A stretch of 64,000 bases of DNA from Nepenthes gracilis (Eukaryota; Streptophyta; Magnoliopsida; Caryophyllales; Nepenthaceae), in the NCBI GenBank assembly GCA_033239525.1, contig BSYO01000009.1, positions 19,117,299 to 19,181,298 of the forward strand, given 5' to 3'. Below, in pieces: positions 43,301 to 56,674 of this stretch (position 1 is the stretch's first letter; the number at the start of each line of letters is the position of its first letter). The notes below the pieces were generated by a model. It did not search any database. It was not told the origin of the DNA and saw only the letters and a program-made list of their open reading frames with translations. A program made the translations under genes and the position numbers.

Positions 43301-46300
43301 AGTAATTTTTCTGGTTTGTACTCATGAACTCTAGGTCGCAATGAAGTAAATTTACCATTTTGCTAATAGTCACCATTCCCAAAGCCTTTTATTTCGAGGT
43401 CACAGTCGTCCAATAAAACTTGCCTTTTACTTACTAAAAATATTTGACAATCTAAACAACACTCAAGCTACATTCATCCACTTCAATAAACCTACCATAA
43501 CCCTATTCCGATTTACTGACTACCAGCGAAATGCAATCAATTATTTACAATACAACGACACAATAGATGACGTATTGAACAAGAGACAGAATGACAGACA
43601 AAAGGCAAAAAGAAAGTCATGCATGCAATTACCATAATAGGAGAAAATGAAACTTTCCAAGGTATCAAAAACATCTGTCATGCAATCACATCACCAATTG
43701 TGTTAGTTTGGAGAGTGAGGAACAATGTTGCATTTAGAAAATGGAAATTAAATTTGTCTTTCAGTTCATTGGTATTTAAATTTGTTTTTATCCTAGGTCA
43801 TTACTTCTCCTTGTCTGAAGAAATATCACTGGCAGCCTGGATTCTATAGGTTTGACACATAATTTGCTTTTATAACTTGTCTTTGCCAGCTCGACACACA
43901 GTGATGAATCTTGAAATTTTTATGGATCTAAAACAGGGCCCTCCATAATATACAACATTTCAGCCAATGCTACCCAAAATTTATCAGTACTACAAGACAT
44001 AGTTGAGGCATCACTTTACATGCAGTGGCACCGTCAACTTTACATAGAAGTCACTTATACTTTTACAAACTCAACATTTTATATAAAAGTTCAAAGAACT
44101 TTCATTCTTTAGCTATTCATCAAAAATCATAAAATATTTTAAATATACTTCATCAAAAATTTACAGATGCTACAGATGAAAATAATGGGAATTTAACTCA
44201 TTTCCTCACAATTCTATATTTTAATGAGCATACCATCAGGGCATCAAATTACATAGAATCAGAAACAGATTGAAAATTGTTATATGAAATAACTCCTAAA
44301 CCATGAGCAAATTATGACTCCAATTCCCAGAGCATTTCAACCAGAAATACTAACAGAAAAGAAAGGAAGATTATCTACCTGATCCGCTCATTCCCATCTG
44401 CAGCAACCACTACAGGAGAGAATGGTTGCAGCAAGGCTGTTTTTGTACCCGTCTCAAATTTTGTATCCCAACTTGCAATTTGATAGTTAAGCTTGTTAAC
44501 AGCTGAAAAAGAAATGAGCACAGATATCAGCAGTTTTCAGAGTTGATCACTTAATGACAATTTGCAGATAAAAGAGCGAGAGAGAGACAGGGAGAGGGAT
44601 AGAAATTAGAAAGGGCGTACAGTAGTGCTGGCATTTTGCTATGAGGTCCAATGCAATTTTCTCTCTCCCCTCTCTTTTGGCCAATATTTCTTCACCATCC
44701 TCCGGCGCAGTAAGAAGAGGCTTTGAGAAATGTCCACAACTCCACCTGTAAATAGTCGATTGCGGAAGAAAACTGGACTCGGAATTGCCAGAAGATCCAC
44801 CTAGAAGTGGATCAGCTAAGCCTGAGTCTGGAGAATTAAGCAAGTGCGGCCTGAACTCTAAAGAACAAACCCTACGCATTCCAGTTATGTAACTTGTGCG
44901 AGGAGGGCTAACTGGTGGAGTCCTAAACGTCAGAGGCAATTGACCTGTCAAACAACTGGCCCAGTTACAGTCATGACCGACAATTTAGTGTAAGATGAAT
45001 TAGTACCTCAGATTCTGGTCATCAGTGATGAGCTAAGAAGCACGGAGATAGACATAATATAGACACGGCAATGATATCAAGACATACTTTTTGTAGGAAA
45101 AAAAAAATTGGACACAGCATGCTAGAGACACGCTAAGTCCAGGGTTACTTATTAATATAAGGATATAATTGATAAAAAAGTGTTTTACACTAAATGAGCA
45201 TTCAAAATTCCATATCCACACAGATGTCATATTCATTATCGTTATTTTTCTCAGATGGGAAACATTGTTACCCAAAACACCTTCCTATTCTCACTCTAAT
45301 TTCTAGTTGGAAAAATTTTAGACCACAAGCACCACCTCTATTTGTTGTTAGTATTGGGATCAGATAAATAGTTTTCTCCAACAAAAGCCTATATTTTTGG
45401 ATTTTTTTGCCTATGAAAACAAATTTAAGTTGATCACAAGTTCCCTTCTGGTTTTATAAATTAAATAAAAAAAGCTGAAATATGTTCCCACCATTTCCAA
45501 ATTTACCCTAGCATGTCACAACGTGTCTGAACTTGTACACAGAGTACCAAATTAAATACAAATTTATGAACGTCTCTAGAGCATGCCAGTGTCAAATACG
45601 TGTCCAACATCAATATGTCCCCCAAGGCAGGTTTTATGAAGTGTACATGCTCTTAGGCAATAACCACATAAAGAAGGAAGCAGAATGAAAACAATCGAGT
45701 AAGGGGTACCTGTGGTCATGTCAAACCACGATGACGAACGAGCTAGACCAGCAAGACTAGGGCGTACAACTGTTGTTGGACCACCCTGGCGGATAGTGCT
45801 GCTGGAAGACCTTATAGGTCTAGCCACAACCTGTTCAATCCCAATAATAGACAGCACTCTCCGTCCAAGGCTTGCAATGCGTTGTGATGGGTCCTTGGCC
45901 AGAGTACACATACCCAATATACATTGCGAGTATAGACTATTATCAAGAGGCTTTGGCCTCGAAACATTAATAAGCCCATTGCTCACAGCATCATTTGAAG
46001 CGCCTGAATCAGAGTGTTGAGATGAATCATCCGATAATGGGGACCCATGCAATAATCCAGAAGCAGCAAGAGGGCTACCGGTGGAGGCCCTTCCATCACG
46101 GGCAACAGTTGAGCTGTCACCGCCAGTTCTTAAGAAAGGACCAATTTGGGAGGTAATGATGCTTCCCTGTGGCATGTACTGGGTGGCATTATAATCACTG
46201 GATGTACTTCTGACATGAGCCAAATGTAAAGAACTCAGCCCCGAGGTTGACTGAGGTTTCCAGTAGGCGGCAGCAACAGACTTAAGATGCTTCTTGTGTC

Positions 46301-49300
46301 CAAAAGCAAAGCGTGCCAATGCTGTTAAAACAAGAAGAATATATTACAATGTTAAACAATAGTTTGTGGATGAGCATCATGTGCACAGTGGACATCAGTG
46401 GATATAATTATCCTGACACCACTATCATCACAGTGCATTTTCAGTCAATATTTCACTGCAAAGATTGGCTGCTATTTGCTCAGAAATTAGGTCCCTTATA
46501 TGTTTTTACTTCAAATAAGAAGGATTTAGTCATAGACATCTTGCTGATGACTGGAATGCAACAATTCTTTTTTCCCCCAAATAGTCCACTGAGATCCAGC
46601 TTCAATTGATATCTGAAGATCCAAGATTTGTGCTATAGTTTCATCAATTAAGTAGCTACATCAATGCAGCTTGATAAATGATCAGACAGCACACTTGACA
46701 TGCAATACAACAACTCACCTACAGCTACCTCTGCTCTGACCAGTGGGCTTCCATCTGAAACAACACCCAGAAGGCTCTTAATGATATTATTTTCAGCTCT
46801 AAGCTTTTCATCATCATCAAAATCTTCATCTCCTCCAACACCATCTCTAGATGAGTCGAATCCAACATCAAGCAATGTTCCCAACGCAAAAGCAGCTGAT
46901 GCTCTAACCTGAAAAAAAAAAGTGAATTTTTTATTGTTTGTTCTTTCACATAAAGAAGGAAAAGAACTCACTACATAGCAAGTAACTATCAGGGGGCAAA
47001 CCTCAGGTTGGGGTCCTGACAGTAGAGATGCACAAATGGAAGGAGCATCTGCCCGCAGACCTATTATCTGAGCCTCAATGAAATCCTCCCACATCTTACC
47101 CAGACAAAGACAAAGCCACTGGACAAATAAGGGTTCAGTTTGAGCATCATTAGGAGTAGAGGCTAGAAGGTGCTTCAAACAGACATGCAACAAACCAGCT
47201 TCAATACAAGCTCGCTGCCCTCGCCTATGCTCATCCACGATGACTGCTAAAACAAATGCAGCCATAGCACGTTGCTCTGGATAAGCTTCCAAACTATCAA
47301 GAAATCGGATAAAATAAGTATGGCCTCCATCCTTTACCAAATCAACCTGGCATGACTGTCAGTTCCACAACAAACTACTTAGAGGGATCTTACAATGCAA
47401 ATCAGTTGCTAGACAACAGAAAAGCTTCATAATGTTCAGAAGGCAGATGGAAAAGAAAAGGCAATCAGTCAGCCAGTCAGTCCATCACAAACACTCTCAC
47501 ACATACAAGCACAACTACGTGTGCACGCACACTCATGTTACACATTCAAGCACAGGCAAGGCTAGAGTGGGTTGAGATCAAATCCAAGTCATCGGCACAG
47601 CAAATGGTTACACAACCACAGTGATACCCTTGATAGTTGATACAAAAGGACCCACATAATGTAAGCGTGTAGTTTAGAACAGGAAATCGTAAGTAGCAAT
47701 GAGTTCAGACATACTACAGCACGTGCTTCTAGACAATAAATGCTTCGAGGTTACCTTATCAAGAGCAAGAATTTTTGTCCAAATGAACACAAGGATTTGC
47801 CGTAGCTCAGGTGTTGTTGTTTGCAAGAGTTTTAGAACATATGGAAATATCCCAACAGACAAGGCCTGCAAGAAGCACAAACTCTTTCTATTATAGCATG
47901 TAGCAGAGATCCAAAACAAAAATAGGAAACCAGTGCACATTTTCAAATAACTACCAGATCTACAGCCCAGGGTCCCATGTCAAGGAATCGTCCAAGGAGC
48001 ACCAGTGCCCGGAAGCGATGACATTGACTAAGTAATACCTAAACCACAAGCCATTAAGAGAATCATAAGCAAATTTACTATAAACAGGCTCTAAAACTAA
48101 AATCAAAGAGCAAGTCATTCAAATAGTCCAGAATCTTTGAGGTACTATTTCACAACAGGAAAAAATGAGAGAAAAAGTATTACTTCATGAAAATTCACTA
48201 AAATAACCAGCAAATTTTAAACAGCATTTCCATTATTTTTTGCCTTTTCTTTAAACTTACGGAAGTTCAAATACAGCCAAAAAATAGGTAAGTGTATCAG
48301 GAAGAACATGAACAGAGAATTTCATCAACACATGTTAATTCAAACATCATCTAGTTCTTCAACAAGAGGAAGAAAAAAAAGATAAGCATAGCAGTCAATA
48401 AACATAAAGAGCCCATTAACTTGATCTAGAACAAAAACAGAACTTCGTTTTCACTTCCCATCCCACCTTAGTACCCTACACATTAAAGATTTGATCAAAC
48501 ACTTGATGAAACAGAACAGGACAGAAGCATAGATATCATGGGACCCATGGATCAGAATGATTAAAGAGTCACCAACATGTAAGATAATCGCATCAAAGAC
48601 CCACATCATGTACATATAAAATCAAAGAAAAAGTAATACCTGAAGAACAATAGGCAATTGCTCTGGAGGCTTCTTATGCTCAGAGCCATGATCAAGCCAT
48701 ACCTCAAATGCAGTCAGCTGTTCAGTAAAAAAGGGACTAGGCTGGGAAAAAAGAAAACAATTACTTACTCACAGGAATACACTCCGAATAATAAAGAACA
48801 GAATATCAGGATGCTTCAGTCATCGGTTTCAAACCATGTGTTGGTCAATTTAAATGGATTACACACCTGGAACTCTGCATTAGGGTCATCAATTAACGAC
48901 GGAAGATGAGAAAGGCAGATTTCAGCAGCCATGTCCCAGGCATCCCTGTTTTTCAATTTATCTAATTATAAACAATTGAAGGAGAATAGAACAAAATAGC
49001 ATAAATATCTACTGTACCTACCACATATGATGCTGATGGGTAGGTGGCAACATGGGTTGTGAGATCGGAGAACAGTTGGCAGAACGCATAATTCTCTCAG
49101 CAAGTAGAAAATTGCGGAACAGACTGGCAACTAACAAATCCTGTCTAAATAATTTCTGAAAGAGATCTGATGCAACATATAGCAAGGGTATCAAGAATGA
49201 AAAAAAAAAAAGCTAAACACCAGTAACTGCACTATGCCACATGACAGGAAAATTACCATGTGGTAGAACATTCCATGCAATTGTGTCAGTGACTGCTGTA

Positions 49301-51352
49301 AAAATCCAATTAAGTTCACCAAGAAGTGTTTTCCGATCATTTGGGCGACCAGGAATTTTGTCTATGAGTGAATAATCAAGAGATTCATGAAGTAGAGATC
49401 GCGTGCAGAACCTGGATAACAAATAAGGGATTACAAGTTTACAACAAGCAGCCACATCAATATGAGAAGAGACCGTCTGCAAATATTGTAAGTCATACAA
49501 GAAGCCACAGACTAAAAATCAATATTCAAAAATGAGTCAAAAATGGTATGAAAAAAATTATGATCCATAACAAAAGCTAGGAAAATGAAAGAAATGTCAA
49601 ATAAGGGACAGAAAACAGATAAACATGAGAAGAAAATAAAGGGGAAAAAATTGTTCACTAAATTATAAACACATGTACAAAGAATCTCATAATAGAACCT
49701 ATCAATAAAACAAAGAAATATTCTGTTTGCCATTTAGGGCGTGTTTGGTGCCTCCAGTGAACGTCAAGATATGGGCTGCTAGCAGGGGAAAAGAAAATTA
49801 AGTTCATAGGCAGTAAAATAGCAGGCATTTTACTTCGGCATAGGCATAGAATGAAGTCTCTTTAAGGATAGAAAGATGGCCTCTTTAAATCTTAAAATTT
49901 CTTTTTCAAAAATCTGTTCAAGCAAAGTCAAAGAGTATGTCTCATAAACAGTTTCATTTCTTTCTTGAATTTGATTGAGAGGGTTTATATCAGAAACCAG
50001 ACTTGCACATATGCATACTTCGTGGCTAATCACTTTTCTACTCCATTATGCCACATGCTGAAGCTAAAAGAACAGGAGAATACTTCATTGGATAAAACCA
50101 AATTATAATGCGCACAACTCATGCAAAAGAATCCAGAATATGATATACCAGTTGAGATTTTTACTGTTCAAGGCCTTATTTAACATACACCGATGACTCC
50201 ACATCTACCGACAAAAGAGTTGAAACTCAGCCTTGGTATGATCTATTTAAATGACTGAAAAGATGCGGAAAGCACAAGTGGGAAATTCATGGACAATAAC
50301 ACCAAGCTTGAAAGACACATCACCATCGAAAAGAAACAAAATGTCCATAATCATCAAAATCCACAGCCAAGAGATGCTTAGTTCTTAAACAATCTGATGC
50401 TGAGATGAAACACAAAGGAGTAGATTGACAAAAGAATAGTTACCATCTCAATGCCATCTGGATTGGTGTCGTAAGGCAGGAAGTAAATACATCAGCTGGA
50501 AATTCAGCACTCTGAGGAAGAGTCTCATGTGCTTCACAAGCCGCAAGCAAAATGCAATCCCTTAAGGATCGAGAGGAGCTAGGAGTACCATGCAGCTAAC
50601 AAAATCAAGCATAATAATGTTAATGAACTGATTTTTAGAAACAGGAACAAAGCTAAGATTATTGTCATCTGTTTCTGAAAATAACTTGTGGGCATGCATG
50701 TGTGAGAAAGGGAGAGAGATACCTCCATGAAGGCATTGACAATGTTTCCAGCAGCAGAACAGTCAAAAACATATATTGAAGGTGTTTTCAACCAGGAATC
50801 AAGTTCACTGATTGGCAAAGGGATATACTGTGTATAACTCTGCACAACCCGTAAGTGTCAAGATTTCAAAAAAATCACCTACCTCTGGCGACAATACAAC
50901 ATGTTCAGTTGTTTAAAGAAGAAATTTACTTTATTGAAGACCCAAATTTCACCATTGGAAGTTGGCTTTGGCACACCGTGTCCATTATAGTGAAACAAAA
51001 CTCTCTCCGTCTTCGCAAATTTACGGCAGCTGTTACAAAGTTTCTTTACTTCTTCAATAGTAGAGTCAAGTAGATACTTGTATCGAGCCTGCCAATATCG
51101 TGGTAATCAATTTTGACAACCAATCATGAGGGGTTATACATAAAACAAAAATTTCTGGGTAACCAAAAGTTTCCCTCCATCCATTGACTAGTGTGGGGCT
51201 CTCTATCACTATATTTGAGAAACCCAAAAAATAAATAAATAAACACGCATAAGAGGGAAAACTAATCACCTTTGGTTGCCATCTTTCATATTGCAAACTC
51301 AATGCTTTTCCAATAGCGTCAAGTGCCTTTTGAGGCGTCAATGAGAATGGAT
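37308..51352 (-). CDS. RAPTOR1: RAPTOR1, regulatory-associated protein of TOR; 21 exons, 5' end missing
   Basis: Exons down the minus strand: 51352-51270, 51088-50930, 50839-50723, 50595-50444, 49411-49257, 49166-49022, 48945-48867, 48741-48640, 48038-47955, 47865-47755, 47355-47002, 46908-46719, 46321-45710, 44944-44621, 44502-44379, 40959-40835, 40747-40602, 40522-40421, 39416-39331, 37905-37821, 37643-37308 (TAA). All junctions are GT-AG and phases agree, giving ~1222 residues (full proteins ~1350). The order is: caspase-like RNC domain ([20 protein letters not shown]), HEAT/armadillo helices ([28 protein letters not shown]), a Ser-rich linker ([14 protein letters not shown]) and C-terminal WD40 blades ([24 protein letters not shown]). 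RAPTOR recruits substrates to TORC1 kinase. The first listed exon starts in mid-codon at an AG acceptor, so an upstream exon exists or existed; no frame for it was found up to 64000. Confidence 0.95.
38382..38411 (+). other. T-tract plus G-quadruplex motif in RAPTOR1 intron
   Basis: A T-tract (38382-38389) is followed by ggggagggag and gggggaggggg: four G runs separated by single A. The G strand is opposite to the RAPTOR1 transcript, so the structure would form in DNA, or as C-rich RNA. Confidence 0.65.
42170..42330 (-). pseudogene. LINE (non-LTR retrotransposon) reverse-transcriptase tail fragment
   Basis: The minus strand reads [14 protein letters not shown] and then [20 protein letters not shown] (about 42300-42170), resembling the L-G-x-L-x-I-R-x-L, then N-x-A-L-L-A-K-W-L-W-R-F motif after the plant LINE reverse transcriptase. 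It is a short, broken piece in the 3.4-kb RAPTOR1 intron (44378-40960). Confidence 0.55.
42691..42720 (+). other. T-tract plus G-rich run in RAPTOR1 intron
   Basis: ctttttttttg leads straight into ggggatggggggg, aggaggggag. Enough G runs exist for a G-quadruplex. It lies in the same intron as the LINE fragment, on the non-transcript strand. Confidence 0.55.
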
Positions 51353-51399
51353 CTGACATCATGAATCCAAGGAGGGAATAAATAGTAGGAACACAAAAC

Positions 51400-53140
51400 A
51401 AAACTTATACAAAGAATAACAAAACAAGTAGAAGAAGATGAACGGAAAAGATATGGATACCCAATGGCAAAGAGGAAGTACCTGGATTAAATAATATAGT
51501 CAAACCCTGATTAAGACTCTAAGTAAGCTTAAATGTATAGAGCAAAGAAAGGATCAAAACTAACTTAGTTAATAACTCCAGCTAATACTTAGCCACAAAT
51601 TATGCACTCCTGGACTGTCTTTTATTTGCTGAGTAAACAATTGCCAGTCATTAAGATGTAAAATACTGGAAATGGATGTGTAAGAGTAGCAGTTGGTACT
51701 TGATCTCTAAGGATGGATGTTATACTTGAGTTCGAGTCTCTCTCCCTTTCCCTTTTCTGCTTATTGACCTACACCACAAAATACTAGAAATGCGGCTGAT
51801 GTAGTCTTTATTAGGGCTCTAAACACTGGACCAAATAAGGGGGTTTGAGGGAAGGTCACATGAGAAACATGTTCATTGGACTCATAATGGATACCCCCCA
51901 CCCAAAAAAAAAAAACACACAAAAAAGAAGAGATAATAAAAGAAAAAGGATGGCTTGGAAAAAAGAACAGTAAAATCACTGATCTAACACGACAAAAGTT
52001 GAGCCTTCATTTCCCCATATATACCAACCCATATGGAGACATTTGTGTAAACTAATTCAAGAAGCAGATTCATAAATAACAACATGTAGCTACAAATAGA
52101 AACTGCATCCTCACTTAAATAAGGATAAATATACACTCAATGAACAGTGCATGGATGAGATTATTTTTTGTTGATCCGTCTGGAGAAAAAGAACTGTGAC
52201 AACAGAAAGTTGCGACAAGCTTAAGAGTGCATTTGGACAAGGCAACTGGAGGCAAAGTTGGAGATTAACAAGTTAAACATCTACATTTTGAGATTATCAT
52301 CGTTGAATAGTTAAAATAAGATTTTGTGAGATTTAAATTCTATTCACATAGAAATTCAAATTCCTGATTCTTTAGACCAATAAATACCACTCTCCATCAA
52401 CTTAACCTCAACCACTAAACACTTTAGAGTCAGCAATCCGTATCAACATGCCACCACAGACACCCAATCACCAACACCATCCTGCCACCACCAACACCAA
52501 ATTGGTCCTATAGCTGGAAAATTGGTGCCATCAAATTGCATCTGTTCTTTGGTATTAACAAAAAATTTCAGTCTATTCATCAGCCAAAACAAAGTTCATT
52601 TCCAACTTTTGGATTCAGTGATCAACAAAGTGGAGTTTGAAAGAGGGTGATGTATACTGCTGGGCTCATGCTTGTCAACTGGTGGAATCATATTTTCGTA
52701 ATCTCTTCAACTTCATTATCTATTGGTGCAATGCAGTGCTGCCCTGATTCTCTCATGGTGGTTGCCTGGGGCAAGGATCTGTAAATTCTTCATCAAGTCA
52801 CCAGACAATTTCAAAACTAGAATCTAGAAGGCATTGTGATTTATCATTTCAGAAAATCTACATACTTTGAAAAATCTCAGCCAGACAAAATCTAGGTGAA
52901 TTATATCTGTCAATTTTCACGATGAAGTCGTGTCTGCTAATTAGATGCTTGCAAGTTGCTGAACTAAATGTCCAACAAGATTTATTGTAGTTTTAGCTTT
53001 TCTGAAGACAAAAAGTTCTGTTAAGAAAGAAGACAAATCAAGTCAAAGGAACTGTATAAATTTGAGAAGCAAACCCATACAAGAAGCAGAATAAGATGTT
53101 CGTTTCAGAAATACATAACAAACAAACCGAAGCAATGTAT
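51400..53140. other. Region upstream of the first visible RAPTOR1 exon; putative intron 1
   Basis: No frame matching the conserved RAPTOR N-terminus (a D-P-P-D-V-I-K-I-S-P region) was found. Besides the SINE-like piece at 51680 the DNA is A/T-rich and featureless. Confidence 0.4.
51680..51760 (+). mobile_element. tRNA-derived SINE candidate
   Basis: A box-A-like tagcagttggta (51687) and a box-B gttcgagtctc (51730-51740) are spaced 43 bp apart as in tRNA-derived SINEs, with ctctaaggatgg where the anticodon loop would be. The body cannot fold as an intact tRNA, so it is a SINE head and not a tRNA gene. Confidence 0.5.
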
Positions 53141-53149
53141 TTACCAAAT

Positions 53150-53420
53150 GAAAGGCCTTCTATCTGCACTTAATACTACCTAAAGATGCGCACTTTAGCT
53201 TCTGAAGTCATAGATATAGAAGTATAGAATCCTATAAGCAAGTCAAAAACCATCCCGTTAACATAGTTAAGAAGATATTTGTTCTCAAGCATTCCAGATT
53301 TCCACTCCATCTAGATAGACCAAATCACAGTGAAGGTAGCAAATTTCCTAGCCTTCTCCATATTTTGTCCTCCAAAACCACAGCAAAATCATCACCAAAT
53401 CTCCCAAAGTTCATTGTAGA
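53150..53420 (-). pseudogene. Possible LINE C-terminal fragment
   Basis: The minus strand reads EKARKFATFTVIWSIWMEWK at about 53355-53300, which recalls the x-x-x-x-W-S-I-W-x-E-R-N-x-R motif near the end of plant LINE ORF2 proteins, followed by a hydrophobic tail (VFDLLIGFYTSI). Only a short run fits, so the call is tentative. Confidence 0.35.
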
Positions 53421-54476
53421 AGGAAACTCCTCATCAAACATGGCAACTGTTCATAGTAACCTAGCAAGGTCAAGTGATCACGAAAGGAGATTTTTTGGTA
53501 AATAGCAATTCTTTGATATTGTCCATGAAGTTATTGAAGCCATTCCCAGTGGCAAATTTGCACCTTCATCTGATCTCCATTACATGCTTCACCATGATTA
53601 TGAGTCAACCACTGAATGCTTCTATCGTAGCTTTATGGTTTTAGAGAACAAGCTATTAAATAGTTTCCTGATAATTCAGACCATTTACACTTCGTTGCCT
53701 TTGAGGCATTTTAGTCCGTAGGGTTTCAAAAGGTAAATTTTTATTCATTTCTACAAGATGTATGCTAGCGAAACCCAAATACTGACATATGTATTCAACA
53801 GTTTTTTGTTGCTAGTTCCTTTTTTGCAGAGAATCAGTTGTTGGCCCTTGTTGCAGGCAGTGGTCCTGTTACTCTGAGGACAGTGGATCCACTGGGAAAC
53901 ATACTCGAGGGCATAGTTAGAATACACATTGAGTAATGTTTCACTAGTACATTTCAAGGTTAGCAGAGAGAAATAAAAGAAACAGGTAAAACAAGAAATA
54001 AATATAACAATTCTTCCCTAAGAGATACATAGAAGGAAAAATGTAGGCACTATTTTTTCATCAAGATAATACAGTCCAAACCCACTATTTATAGATGGGT
54101 TCATCACCTCAGAGATACAGATAACAACAGCAGGCCAGCCATATCTGAAGAGCCATCATTTTTCTATCACATTTCAGTAATAAGTATTATCTGTCTTGAA
54201 TAATAAGCTCACGCACCAATGTTCTTCCCATAGGCTTGAAAAAGTTCGTAGAGTGACAAGCAAAAAGTAGACACATTGTCCACATGCAAGAAATAAAAGA
54301 AGATTGCAACAGATAACACAGGTTGGAGCAATGGTATTAAAAGCACTCAATACACAAGTGCTAACAGCATATGACGTGTACTCACAATCAGTGAAGCAAG
54401 GCACACTTCATCAGCTTAAAAGAAGTTCCTATATGACAAAAAAAGTACAACGATTATAGAAAAGCTAAAAAACTAA

Positions 54477-55582
54477 GGGCCTCTTTAATACGTGAAAAAA
54501 CTATGGTTGTTTCCTCAAAATTTACCAGGAAAATAGAAAATTTAGAAAATATATTCAAATCCATCTGTTTCCTATTTAGAAGTTTTCTAATTTTAAACTA
54601 AATTTTGAAAAACTCAGAAAATATCAAAAAAATATATACTGGTTGTAAAGCGAAGTTTTTTATAGTTTTCTAAATTCTACTGATATAATAATATTTTAGA
54701 ATTCTTGATCATGAATACATTATTTTATAAGTTTATAATAACTAGGTGCATTAAATAATATTGAATTGTTTATTCAATTCATTACCACATCTGAGTTGTC
54801 TAACATTTTTTTATGAATTATTACAATGATATAAATTATATTTTACACAAATTCAAAAATACAATTATATTTATCTTTTGTTGTTTTCTATGAATTAACC
54901 AAATATTATACATTGCTAATTTAATAAAACAAATTAAAATAACTATAAAATAATAATTTACAGAATCATCGTTATTAATATATATTTTGACTTATTAACA
55001 ATTAAATGCATAGGTATGATCACAAAAAATTAAGTATTAGTATGCTAAGACTAAAGTAATTTGTTTTACAAGGATAAAATTAAATTCGAGTTTAATTTAT
55101 CAGTTTAATGAGTTTTAACTCAAATAAACTGAGCTTACATTTCTAACAAAACCACAGTTAATTGTTCAATATTAAATATGCATAAAACATTTATAAAATA
55201 TGTAAACATGTGCCATATTATATAATAGATTATATTTAAGAACCACATTCAGTATATGATTTGCTATTATGGGACACGTGATATTTTTTACAACTCTCGG
55301 CGACTATAAACAAAACTATCAAAAAAATGAGTTTAATTAGTTAACTTACTATAAACAAATAGACAAAATAAATTTATCAATTAATAATTTTCACCATATA
55401 TCGGATAATTAAAAGTTTATAAATAACTATTAGTAAATATTAACAAATTAAAATGTTTAATTTTTTAACAAAACAAATGAATGTGTTTTTTAGAAAAACT
55501 ATGAAAAACAGAAAAGCAAAAAAAAAAAAAGAAACCTGAAAATTGGAAAATAAAAAATTGTTTTTCCAGCTAAATAAGGCCT
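54477..55582. mobile_element. AT-rich segment with hAT-like inverted ends (candidate DNA transposon/MITE)
   Basis: The left end reads gggcctctttaatacgtgaa-aaaac; the right end, reversed, reads aggccttatttagctgga-aaaac. Inner parts of both ends keep an inverted likeness (aaaatttaccaggaaaa versus aattttcaggtttc). The middle is ~80% A/T with no coding frame. I could not find an exact 8-bp duplication at the edges. Confidence 0.4.
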
Positions 55583-56469
55583 AAAATATTCATTCAAGGT
55601 AACACTACAAACATCTAATCATCCTCAAGGTTGGCAATGAAGGAAACCTCATGCATATTTTTCACCTTGCTACGTAGATAAGAAGGAATTGACATCATAG
55701 ATAAAATATCAACCAACATTGGCATTCGGGGTCCCAAAACAAATATTTCCCAATATTAGGAAATTGCCGCAATATGTTTCAGTATGTGTGACATATCATA
55801 ATATATTAGTCGATATTTCAAATATCAACCGTGATAACCATTACAAATCTGCTACTTTTTGGCTTTTGCTTCACTTTTTGAAAGCCTAAATCTATATGTT
55901 TTAAATATACTAGTCTTCAAAAATTACTAAATTTACATGTTTTGTAAAGATATAAAATACAATATATTCAAAACTTTGGGGTATTTTTCAATATAAAATA
56001 TAATATATAAAATACAATATATAAAATACATGTTTTGTAAGGATAAAAAGTTCAATTTCAATAGACCCGACTAATACTTTTCAAATATATATGATAAAAT
56101 ATGGTCAAATTTTGGTATCTCATTTAGTTTTGAAGTGGTCATGATAAAAAAAAAATTGACCCTGTCACTTCCAATGTGCCATTTCCAATGTCAATGCATA
56201 TTGGTCTATCGACTTATATAGATGTAGCTTGGGTCAATACTGATGCTATAATCGAAGATTAGCATATAAGCAATACACTGCATGGCTCAAGAGTCCAGAA
56301 TTATACCCAGAATGGCTTAAAGAATCCTAATAGAGGCATTCTCCCAAATTATATTCCAGTGCCAACTTCTAAACATATTATATACTGATGTCATCCTGAA
56401 AATATTTAAAGTTCATGTTCCATATCAGCAAAGGTGACATGCTTACAAAATAAAACTCGCAGTGTAGCC

Positions 56470-56545
56470 AAGAAGAGTTGGACCTTGGCCTATCTTGTGA
56501 ATAATAAGCACTCTTCCACTTGAGCTACCTCCACTAAGGCTCAAC
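56470..56545 (-). mobile_element. tRNA-derived SINE head candidate, minus strand
   Basis: Reading down from 56538: gtggaggtagctcaagtgga (box A at tagctcaagtgg) and, 34 bp later, aaggtccaactcttc (a worn box B for ggttcranncc). A tRNA acceptor stem does not close, so this is a SINE remnant, not a tRNA gene. Confidence 0.45.
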
Positions 56546-56674
56546 AAACCTTATCTAAGTACAACTGTGAATTTGTAAGCATCAGCATCTTCCTGTTCAA
56601 TATTCTCTATTTTGTCATCTTCCACACTTGCATATTGATGGGAAATTTCTTTCTTTTGTCAGGTAAGACAGACT

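Noticed and set aside
47555..47665. tRNA-like box A/box B pattern on the minus strand in a RAPTOR1 intron
   Set aside because: Box B (ggatttgatctc) departs too far from ggttcganncc, and the stems do not pair; it could be an old SINE but is below my threshold.
51066..51401. 111-codon minus-strand frame containing the first visible RAPTOR1 exon
   Set aside because: Only 51352-51270 is exon; residues before it (upstream of the AG acceptor) and after the GTGATT donor are intron translation and do not match RAPTOR.
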